A program made the translations under genes and the position numbers. This document shows positions 28,258 through 36,446 of a stretch of 64,000 nt of DNA, piece after piece. The stretch comes from Phycisphaerae bacterium (GTDB taxonomy: Bacteria; Planctomycetota; Phycisphaerae; Phycisphaerales; SM1A02), in contig PBAX01000027.1 in the NCBI GenBank assembly GCA_002716385.1, positions 124,001 to 188,000 of the forward strand. The letters run 5' to 3'. The first letter of the stretch is position 1. Each line of letters starts with the position of its first letter. The notes under the pieces were generated by a model, which was given only the letters and a program-made list of their open reading frames with translations, was not told the DNA's origin and did no database searches.

Positions 28258-28904
28258 AAACAAGAACGAAAAATCGAATTCGAAAACGACGCGGCATGAC
28301 GATCGTCGAGACCGTTCTGGCCATGACCATAACGGCCATGGTCGGTGGTGCGATCTCAACGATGATGGCCGCCGTCAGCGATGAACTCACCACCAATCAG
28401 GGAACACGAAGCAGCCTGATTCGAGCGGGACTCGCACAATCGCGATTGTCCTCCTACATCGCCAGATCACACTGCGTTCTGGATCTTGAACAGACAGCGG
28501 TCACCCTGTGGCTGGAGGACAGTCGAGACGGCAACACGGTTCACGCTACCGAAATACGCTGGATCGTCCTGAACAACGAAACGAATACACTCGAATCGCA
28601 TTTCGTGTGCTTCCCTGATAACTGGTCCGAGGCCGCGAAGCTCCAGGCCGATACCGAATACACCACGGCTTCCAACATCAACTGGAAGATGGTGCTCAAG
28701 TCATTCCAGGATCGGGGGCTCAGCTGTTCGCTTCCACTCGTCGAGGGCATCATCACGATGGAATTCACCGGCAATGAGGTTTCCAGTCTGGACACCACGC
28801 TCGTCGAGACTTCGATGAGCCTGTCCGTGATGGACCAGATCGAACACACGAATACCGCGGAATCCATCCGGGTTCATCAGATTCCAGAGAACATGGAGAA
28901 CTAA
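28254..28904 (+). CDS. Pseudopilin-like protein (GspJ-like)
   Basis: KRRGMTIVETVLAMTITAMVGGAISTMMAA; ATGA overlap with previous gene. Confidence 0.75.
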   Translation: MKTRTKNRIRKRRGMTIVETVLAMTITAMVGGAISTMMAAVSDELTTNQGTRSSLIRAGLAQSRLSSYIARSHCVLDLEQTAVTLWLEDSRDGNTVHATEIRWIVLNNETNTLESHFVCFPDNWSEAAKLQADTEYTTASNINWKMVLKSFQDRGLSCSLPLVEGIITMEFTGNEVSSLDTTLVETSMSLSVMDQIEHTNTAESIRVHQIPENMEN

Positions 28905-28909
28905 TCGAC

Positions 28910-30520
28910 TTGATCGGAGTGACACGCATCTCGCCCCCCCACCAGCCTGTCCGTGACCGGCGTGGTGTCGCGCTGCTGCTTGTCCTCATATCCATGGCCA
29001 CCGCGACGACGCTCACGCTGGGATGGCTGGCCAGTCAGGACAATGCGGCTCCCGTGAGCCGGAACATCACACTCGCGGCCCAATCAAGAGCCGTCGCTTC
29101 AAGCGGACTGGAACTGGCCGTCGCCATCATGCAGACCGATTCGGATTGGCGAACCATGCATTCCGGCGGTCGACTGCTCGATGATCATGAAATCGGCCGA
29201 GGTCGGATCGATGTACTGCTGACCGATGTGGCGACAAATCTGCCACCGGTCGCCGGTTCGGACACGATTCACATCCAGGTTACGGCGCGTGTCGAGGACT
29301 TCACCCAATACATCGAGGCGATAGCCTCCGTGGTCAACACCGGTTCATCCAACAATCAGGATGTCAGCGGTTTCGCCGTATGGGTGGGAGATGGACTCGA
29401 GTTGAAGGGCCACTCCTCCATCGGGCGATGGGCCGACGCACCCATGTCGTCACTTGGCCGAAGACTCTTCATCGGTACGGATTCCGAAAGACCCAGCAGC
29501 ATCGACATCGCCTCAAACGCCACGCTGGCGGATGCCACCATCGTGCATTCCGAGGGTGCCTCCCTTGCACTGGTTCGAAACGACGGCATCCCCGGTCTTC
29601 GAATCAGATCCGCCTCCTCCGTCTTCGCCCCCGCCGCATCACCTGCCAGCCTGCCCATGTTCACCGGTGGCGACACCGACAATGGCAACTTCAGGCCTTC
29701 CGGTACGGACTGGTCATCGCATCCCGAATCCATATCACTGGGTTCAGGTGCAACGATCCAGATTCCCAGCGGCGCCAACCTCTCGATGGAATCACTCGAA
29801 GTCCAGAGTCGAACGACACTGGTGATCAGTGGCGACACGACACTGTCGATCCACGGATCATTGCTGGTCGAGAACGCCAGCATCGTCCTGAATCCAGGCG
29901 CCAGTCTCAACCTCGTCTGTGGTGGAGAATTGAAACTGAGGAACGCCTACATCGGTGATGCCGGTGGAGAGGATCTCGGCGAGGATGGAACTCCGTCCTG
30001 GTTCGACGCCTCCAATGTCCAGATCACGACGGCCGGGTACATACCCGAGGACTCCAGACCCTGGCTGATCTCGGGCGATTCGCTCGTCAAGGGAATCATC
30101 GAGGCACCAGAACATCGAATGGTCATACGTGACGACTCGATCGTGGCAGGTCGGGTGGCCGTGGATCATCTCCGTCTGCGTCACCATGCTTCGGTTCTGT
30201 ATGACCATGCGCTGGACAGTGGTCAGGGTGCCACCAAACTCGCCTCGAGCAGTGGCACTAGTGGTCTTGATCGAATCAAGAATCGTCTTCGAGGCCAGTT
30301 CAGAAGATGGCGTGAACGCATGGGCTTCATGGCTGAGGATCCCCCCACCTCCGGCAGCGATGCCATCGCATCAAGATTCGGTCTGGCAGCAGATGACGCC
30401 TGGTGGAATTCACCGAGCGTTCGTGATGTTCCCATCGATCTCCAGCTTCTGGTACATGGTGGAGACACCGACAGCTGGGAAGCCAGTGCGGCGCTCTCCA
30501 GTGCGGAGCCCAAGCAATGA
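28910..30520 (+). CDS. PilX/GspK-like protein with repetitive beta-rich passenger region
   Basis: RRGVALLLVLISMATATTLTLGWLASQ N-terminal helix; repetitive LSMESLEVQSRTTLVISGDTTLSIHGSLLVENASIVLNPGASLNLVCGGELKLRNAYIGD. Confidence 0.6.
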   Translation: MIGVTRISPPHQPVRDRRGVALLLVLISMATATTLTLGWLASQDNAAPVSRNITLAAQSRAVASSGLELAVAIMQTDSDWRTMHSGGRLLDDHEIGRGRIDVLLTDVATNLPPVAGSDTIHIQVTARVEDFTQYIEAIASVVNTGSSNNQDVSGFAVWVGDGLELKGHSSIGRWADAPMSSLGRRLFIGTDSERPSSIDIASNATLADATIVHSEGASLALVRNDGIPGLRIRSASSVFAPAASPASLPMFTGGDTDNGNFRPSGTDWSSHPESISLGSGATIQIPSGANLSMESLEVQSRTTLVISGDTTLSIHGSLLVENASIVLNPGASLNLVCGGELKLRNAYIGDAGGEDLGEDGTPSWFDASNVQITTAGYIPEDSRPWLISGDSLVKGIIEAPEHRMVIRDDSIVAGRVAVDHLRLRHHASVLYDHALDSGQGATKLASSSGTSGLDRIKNRLRGQFRRWRERMGFMAEDPPTSGSDAIASRFGLAADDAWWNSPSVRDVPIDLQLLVHGGDTDSWEASAALSSAEPKQ

Positions 30521-31053
30521 ACCGGATGGAGAAGATGGAAATCTCGCTTCTGAGGACTCGTCGCCGAGGCTTCAGCCTCATCGAGCTGGTTCTCGTCATC
30601 GGCATCCTGATGATCATGGCCATGTTCGTCATTCCGATGATCCAGGATGGACGCTCGAGCGGCGTCAAGGCCGCGGCTGGAATCCTGCAATCCGATCTGG
30701 AAAGAGCCCAGGTCATGGCCATGGCTCATCCGGATAGACGAATCGGACTCCAGTTCGATGCCGATGGCGGTGGATGGAAGATCGTCGACGCCGACGCCCC
30801 GTCCACAGCCCTGCTCGACGAGTTCAGTGGTGCGCCTATCTCTATCCGACTCGGTCAGGGCCGGGGACAGGTGGCCGAAGGCGTCGAGGTCCTGACCTCC
30901 GGAGTGGCCGGCAACATGCTCGTGTTCGGAGCCCTCGGTGGACTGGAGATGCCGGGTGATCCCAGGCTTCTCACGCTTCGAAACGAAGCCAACGAGCGAA
31001 CTCTGAGAATCAGCCCCGCAACCGGCTGGATCACGCTGGTCGATCCCGAATGA
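30517..31053 (+). CDS. Pseudopilin-like protein (GspH-like)
   Basis: RRRGFSLIELVLVIGILMIMAMFVIPMIQD; ATGA overlap with previous gene. Confidence 0.75.
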   Translation: MNRMEKMEISLLRTRRRGFSLIELVLVIGILMIMAMFVIPMIQDGRSSGVKAAAGILQSDLERAQVMAMAHPDRRIGLQFDADGGGWKIVDADAPSTALLDEFSGAPISIRLGQGRGQVAEGVEVLTSGVAGNMLVFGALGGLEMPGDPRLLTLRNEANERTLRISPATGWITLVDPE

Positions 31054-31195
31054 GCTGATTCGAGCTTGAACCCTCGATCGAACCCTGAAAGATCCGGTGT
31101 GTGCTGACTCGGACTGCTGCAAGAGGGCGTGCGATGTCGCTCCGTGGTCATCCGTATTACCATGAAAGACCAACATCGGATTCTGGATCCACATC

Positions 31196-31960
31196 ATGCC
31201 AATCGCCTTCGTCCGAAATGTCAGCGCCTCCATCAACGACTGCGAACTCACGCATATGGAACACGAGCCGATCGATCTGGAGATCGCTCGTTCGCAGCAT
31301 GACGCCTATGTGCAGGCCCTGAAGGACATGGGCTGCAAGGTGCATGAACTGCCTCAACTCGATCATCAGCCGGATGCCGTCTTCGTCGAGGACACGGCGG
31401 TCGTGGTGCCCGAACTGGCCGTGCTCACGAATCCCGGAGCCGTCAGCCGAAGAGGCGAAGTCGACTCTACGGGGGAATCACTCGCCGAACATCGTGCGAT
31501 CGTTCGCATCTCGGATGCCGGCATACTCGAAGGTGGCGATGTACTCAGGATCGACAAGAAGGTCTACGTGGGCTGCGCGACTCGAACCGACGAAACCGGC
31601 ATAGACGAACTTCGTTCACACCTCAAGCCACACGGGTATGAGGTCATGGCGATTCGACATGGAGCGGCCCTGCATCTCAAGACAGCCTGCACATACCTTG
31701 GCGACGGCGTCCTTCTGCTCAATCCGGATTGGGTCGACATCCATCATTTCGACGGTCTCGAAGCACTCGAGTGCGATCCGGATGAACCATTCGCCTGCAA
31801 TGCCATTCGCATCGGAGACGAGGTCCTGTTCCCCCAGGAATTCGTGAAGACACGAGCACGAATAGAGTCGAGAGGCTTCAAGGTCCGTCCCGTGCCGGCT
31901 TCGGAACTGGCCAAGGCCGAAGGCGGCCTGACCTGCTCGAGCATCATCTTCGACGCATGA
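31196..31960 (+). CDS. Dimethylarginine dimethylaminohydrolase-like amidinotransferase-fold hydrolase
   Basis: FVEDTAVVVPELAVLTNPGAVSRRGEV, LEGGDVLRIDKKVYVGCATRTDETGI, C-terminal catalytic-Cys region LTCSSIIFDA. Confidence 0.88.
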   Translation: MPIAFVRNVSASINDCELTHMEHEPIDLEIARSQHDAYVQALKDMGCKVHELPQLDHQPDAVFVEDTAVVVPELAVLTNPGAVSRRGEVDSTGESLAEHRAIVRISDAGILEGGDVLRIDKKVYVGCATRTDETGIDELRSHLKPHGYEVMAIRHGAALHLKTACTYLGDGVLLLNPDWVDIHHFDGLEALECDPDEPFACNAIRIGDEVLFPQEFVKTRARIESRGFKVRPVPASELAKAEGGLTCSSIIFDA

Positions 31961-31986
31961 TGCCATCAACCGACGAGTGTCATTGA

Positions 31987-32610
31987 TCACGAGGTGCGTT
32001 GGAATCGACCACTTGCCAGGTCGTAGACGCCACCGATGATCTTGACTCGACCAGCGTCGACCGCTTCATGGATGATCTCCGACATGTCCGGAAGACGCTC
32101 GACGCCGTTCCTGACATTGATCTCGATCGCCTCGGAGAGTGCCGTCTCAGCACTGATGTCCTCGATCTCCCTGACTGCGGGCGTGATCTGGGAAATGAGA
32201 TTCGGCAGGGCGCCCGGAAGCGATGTGTTCTCGGCGATCGTCTTGATGGCGGCCGTCACGGCGCCACAGCTGCTGTGTCCCATCACGACGATCAATGGTG
32301 TTCCCAAGGCCAAGATCGCGTACTCCATGCTGGCCACCAGCTCCGAAGTCGGGACGTTTCCGGCGACGGCACAGACGAAGAGATCTCCGATTCCCTGATC
32401 GAAGATGAGTTCAGGCGATGTCCGCGAGTCCGCACATCGAAGCACGATCGCGATGGGACGCTGGACGCCAGCGAGCGCCTCCCGTGTCGTCTTGTGATCA
32501 TGATCGAGCGTCGACCCTGCGACAAAGCGATCGTTGCCCGCCATCAGGATCTCGATGGCGGCATCTGGGGTCGGAATGTCCTGACGTACTCTGGAGTCTG
32601 ATGTGGTCAT
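31987..32610 (-). CDS. Beta-class carbonic anhydrase
   Basis: VLRCADSRTSPELIFDQGIGDLFVCAVAGN, VVMGHSSCGAV zinc-ligand motifs. Confidence 0.94.
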   Translation of the reverse strand: MTTSDSRVRQDIPTPDAAIEILMAGNDRFVAGSTLDHDHKTTREALAGVQRPIAIVLRCADSRTSPELIFDQGIGDLFVCAVAGNVPTSELVASMEYAILALGTPLIVVMGHSSCGAVTAAIKTIAENTSLPGALPNLISQITPAVREIEDISAETALSEAIEINVRNGVERLPDMSEIIHEAVDAGRVKIIGGVYDLASGRFQRTS

Positions 32611-32727
32611 GGCGATCTCGTCAACCCAGGAATGAAATACCGCCGCCCCCTTGGAAGCATGATGGGAAGCTGACGGGAATCATAATCTCTTGGAGTCTTT
32701 CGACGCGGGTAGAGCACGAGGAATGGT

Positions 32728-33678
32728 TCAGTGACCCTCTTCACGCGTGTGCATGGGGCGTCTGACCTTCTTGGCCAGACCGATCATCTCGAGTAGTCGA
32801 ATCTCCCACCACGTCACATCCAGCTCCCACCAGCGATGCTGATTGGAGGCACTGGCCGGATCATGATGATGATTGTTGTGCCAGCCTTCGCCGACGGTCA
32901 TCAACGCGACCAGCCAGTTGTTGCGACTCTCGTCGGTGGTCTTGTAGTTGGAGTAGCCGAACATGTGGGAGAGCGAGTTCACCGACCAGGTGATGTGCCA
33001 GACCACGACTGTCCTGACAAGGACGCCCCAGACGAACAGGCTCAATCCGAACTGCAGACCGGCCATCGCGGTTCCATCCACCGCCCATCCGATCGCGAAG
33101 CCGATCAGGAAGAAAAGGAAGGCGTGGGCGACGTAGATCCAGACCCACAGGAAGCCCTTTTCCAATCGCATGTAGAACGGATCCCGCAGCACATCGCTGG
33201 CATACTTGCGGTAGGTGTCGATGTTGTGGGTGGCCTTGTTGCGGATGATCAACCAGCCGATGTGGCCCCAGAGGAAGGTGACCAGCGGGCTGTGCGGATC
33301 ATCCTGCTCATCCGAATGCTTGTGGTGGTATCGATGGATCGACACCCACTTGGCCGGCGTATCCTCCATGCAGCACAAGGCCAGAATCACGAAGAATCGC
33401 TCGAGCCAGGTCGGCAACTGGGCGCTTCGATGCGTCAGGATCCTGTGATAGCAGAGATTGATCCCCTGTCCGAAGACATGGATACCCGCGATCATGACGA
33501 TCAGACCAGTCCATGAGAACAGCCAGGGGATGACCGCGGTCAGGGCCAGCAGATGGATGAGACCGATGGCGATCGCATAGGGCCAGATGATCTGCCCGGG
33601 AACGATGGTGTCCGGCAACGCGAGTTGCGGCGGCTTCGGATCGACTGTGGCTTGTATCGTCGGGGGAGGTGAGGCCAT
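32728..33678 (-). CDS. Fatty acid (acyl-CoA-type) desaturase
   Basis: Histidine boxes HRILTHRS, HRYHHKHSD, EGWHNNHHHDP. Confidence 0.92.
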   Translation of the reverse strand: MASPPPTIQATVDPKPPQLALPDTIVPGQIIWPYAIAIGLIHLLALTAVIPWLFSWTGLIVMIAGIHVFGQGINLCYHRILTHRSAQLPTWLERFFVILALCCMEDTPAKWVSIHRYHHKHSDEQDDPHSPLVTFLWGHIGWLIIRNKATHNIDTYRKYASDVLRDPFYMRLEKGFLWVWIYVAHAFLFFLIGFAIGWAVDGTAMAGLQFGLSLFVWGVLVRTVVVWHITWSVNSLSHMFGYSNYKTTDESRNNWLVALMTVGEGWHNNHHHDPASASNQHRWWELDVTWWEIRLLEMIGLAKKVRRPMHTREEGH

Positions 33679-33844
33679 GAGGTCCTTTCCGGATGATCCG
33701 GGGGTCCCCCATCAGCATCCGTGCCCGTAAAGGGTAGCCGCCCCGGAGACGGGTAGCAAACCTCGAATAAAGAGGGACTTGCGACAATTGGTCATCACCC
33801 GGAATTCGCCTAGCATGCCCGTGTCCAAAGGGAGGTTCGGAGCC

Positions 33845-34918
33845 ATGGCCACGACATCGATTCCTTGCCTGCAAATGAGAGGCGGCACGTCGAAGGGTGT
33901 GTATTTTCTGGCACACGATCTCCCCTCGGAGATCGAAAAACGTGATCGTCTGCTTCTGAGCATCATGGGCTCACCCGATCCCCGGCAAATCGACGGGCTG
34001 GGTGGCGGCGACAGTCTCACCAGCAAGGTCGCGATCATCTCCCCGTCGGATCGGGATGATGCCGATGTCGACTACCTCTTCGCCCAGGTATCGGTCGATC
34101 AACCCATCGTGGATACCTCGGCCAACTGTGGAAACATTCTCTCAGGCGTAGGTCCGTTCGCGATTCTGCGAGGACTTGTCGAGCCAACCGATCCGGAGAC
34201 CCTGGTCCGGATCCACAACATCAACACCGACAGCCGCATCCATGCCCATGTCTCGACACCAGATGGCGAGATTCGCTTCGACGGCGAGACATCCATCGAC
34301 GGTGTGCCGGGAACCGCGGCCCCCATCATGCTCGAGTTTCTCGACGTGCTGGGTCCGTTGACCGGCGAGGTCCTCCCCACTGGAAACAGCAGCGAACTCA
34401 TCGAGGGCGTCCGTGTGACCTGCATCGACAGCGCCAATCCGGTCGTCCTCATGCATGCCGATGATGTCGGAGAAACCGGACATGAATCACCGGAGACTCT
34501 GGACGCGGATCATCCACTGCTCGTGAAGATCGAAGCCATACGAAGAGCGGCTTCATTGAAGATGGGACTTGGCGATGCCGCTGATCGAGTCATTCCCAAG
34601 GTCGCCCTGCTCTCCGCTCCGTCCGACGGCGGCAGCATCTGCTCTCGCTACTTCACCCCGGCCCATTGCCATGCCGCCCACGCCATCACCGGTGCGATCG
34701 CGATCGCGGTGGCCTCCACCCTCGAGGGCTCCGTGGCCGCCGATCTCGAGGTTCACGACACGGATGAGTCTCGAACCGTGACCATCGAACATCCAAGCGG
34801 GCATGTCGATGTGAAGCTGCTGCTGAATGAAGACCGGAGCGTTCGCAGCGCCGGCATCATCCGAACGGCGCGTCCGATCATGGACGGCGAAGTCTTCGCA
34901 CAGGTAGACGATGATTGA
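33845..34918 (+). CDS. PrpF / 4-oxalomesaconate tautomerase family protein
   Basis: IPCLQMRGGTSKGVYFLAHDLP, ANCGNILSGVGPFAI. Confidence 0.85.
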   Translation: MATTSIPCLQMRGGTSKGVYFLAHDLPSEIEKRDRLLLSIMGSPDPRQIDGLGGGDSLTSKVAIISPSDRDDADVDYLFAQVSVDQPIVDTSANCGNILSGVGPFAILRGLVEPTDPETLVRIHNINTDSRIHAHVSTPDGEIRFDGETSIDGVPGTAAPIMLEFLDVLGPLTGEVLPTGNSSELIEGVRVTCIDSANPVVLMHADDVGETGHESPETLDADHPLLVKIEAIRRAASLKMGLGDAADRVIPKVALLSAPSDGGSICSRYFTPAHCHAAHAITGAIAIAVASTLEGSVAADLEVHDTDESRTVTIEHPSGHVDVKLLLNEDRSVRSAGIIRTARPIMDGEVFAQVDDD

Positions 34919-34919
34919 A

Positions 34920-35597
34920 TCAGGCTGGGACCTGATCCTTCAGCATGGCGAGCGCCAGCCCATCACCGATCGGATTGAGGCTGTATTCAACGCGATCATC
35001 GCCAAGCAGCTTCTTCGCCAGAGCTCGCGTCGCCTCCGTTGAGGAATCCGTCACTGAAGGATCGGCTACTCGTCCACCCTTGAGCATGTTGTCGAAGGTC
35101 AGCAGTCCGCCGGGGCGAAGCAGCTTGAGTCCGAGTTCGTAGTACTCGAGAAAGGCTTCCTTGTCGGCGTCGAAGTACATGAAGTCGTAGGTACCACCCT
35201 GCCCGTCGGCGAGCATGGCCTCCAGCGATTCAATGGCCGGTCCAATGCGTGGCTCGATGCGTTCGGATACTCCGGCTCGATCCCACCAGGACTGGGCGAC
35301 GGCCATGTGATCCGGGCTCAGATCGCAGGCGACCAGCACACCATCATCCGGAAGCGCCATGGCCATGCCCATGGCGCTGTAACCGGTGAAGACACCGACT
35401 TCGATCACACGACGGGCGTTCATCGTCTTGAGTAGCAGGGCCAGCAGCTGCACCTGTTCGGGCGAGGTCTGCATCTCCCCCTCCGGGTGACCATCCATGG
35501 CGGCGCGGAGCTGAGCCTGCACGGGCGTCTCACGGAGACTGTTCTCCATGAGCCACTCGTGAACCGGTGTATCAAGCTGAATTGTTCGTCTGGACAT
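34920..35597 (-). CDS. SAM-dependent O-methyltransferase (CCoAOMT-like)
   Basis: RRVIEVGVFTGYSAMGMAMALPDDG, YDFMYFDADKEAFLEYYELGLKLLRPGGLLTFDNMLKGG. Confidence 0.92.
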   Translation of the reverse strand: MSRRTIQLDTPVHEWLMENSLRETPVQAQLRAAMDGHPEGEMQTSPEQVQLLALLLKTMNARRVIEVGVFTGYSAMGMAMALPDDGVLVACDLSPDHMAVAQSWWDRAGVSERIEPRIGPAIESLEAMLADGQGGTYDFMYFDADKEAFLEYYELGLKLLRPGGLLTFDNMLKGGRVADPSVTDSSTEATRALAKKLLGDDRVEYSLNPIGDGLALAMLKDQVPA

Positions 35598-35627
35598 GGC
35601 GGCCAGTGTAGCGGGACTGGACGATTC

Positions 35628-36293
35628 TCAACACGGTCCCCAGGCCGCGATGAGTGTCAGCACATCGTTGACGCCGACCACGCCGTCGCCATCGACATCC
35701 GATTCCGAATCATTGGTGCCGTAGGCTCCGAGAAGCTGGAGGATGTCGTCCACATTGGTCTGGTTGTCACCATTGAGGTCCGTAGCGCACGAGGTACCGA
35801 TGACATCGACCGTGATTTCAAGATCGACGTAGACCTCCTCGAGCTGAACCGTGACTTCGCCGAAGATGGGAATCGTCGTGGTGGCGGTTCCCAGGACGAT
35901 GTTCTCCATGAGCAGGCTGCCTTCACCCTCCTCGTCGAGAAGCAGGGTGACATCGAATCCGAATGTGATCGGATCCGGCGGTGGTGGTTCGACGATGGAC
36001 GTGGTCCCGCCATCGATCGGACACGGGCCCTCGAGCTGGCCACCGAAGGATGAATCCGGCAGCTGATCCGACACATCAATTGGACCGAACTCGAATCCGA
36101 AGTAGCTGACCAGAACCGAGACGCCGGTGACGCTGGCGTACATGTCGTAGAGCTCGCCATCGGCCCGAACGTTGGTCGGACTGGTCCAGGAGACATCCTG
36201 ACCAGCAGTCTCGATGGAGAGTTGCCAGGTGGCTGAATCAGCGCCAACCATGGTTGTGGCGGCGGCGGCGACGATGAGGGCTGAAGTGATCAT
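35628..36293 (-). CDS. Secreted protein with C-terminal dockerin type I-like repeats
   Basis: Signal-like N terminus; CATDLNGDNQTNVDDILQLLGAYGTNDSESDVDGDGVVGVNDVLTLIAAWGPC. Confidence 0.75.
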   Translation of the reverse strand: MITSALIVAAAATTMVGADSATWQLSIETAGQDVSWTSPTNVRADGELYDMYASVTGVSVLVSYFGFEFGPIDVSDQLPDSSFGGQLEGPCPIDGGTTSIVEPPPPDPITFGFDVTLLLDEEGEGSLLMENIVLGTATTTIPIFGEVTVQLEEVYVDLEITVDVIGTSCATDLNGDNQTNVDDILQLLGAYGTNDSESDVDGDGVVGVNDVLTLIAAWGPC

Positions 36294-36351
36294 CCTTCCA
36301 TGATGGCAGGTCTGAGGCCCGGGTCAAGACCGGAAACCCTCTCTTGGGCAT

Positions 36352-36391
36352 CAAAAAGCACGCCGCGAGGCCTGGTATGGACCTCGCGGCG
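36352..36391 (-). terminator. Intrinsic terminator downstream of the beta-helix protein gene
   Basis: CGCCGCGAGG-N11-CCTCGCGGCG perfect 10-bp arms; minus-strand 3' side TGCTTTTTG. Confidence 0.8.
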
Positions 36392-36446
36392 GACAGATTG
36401 GTCAGGGCGTGTGGTGTGCGTGACGAAGTCCTTCATCACGTCTGAA

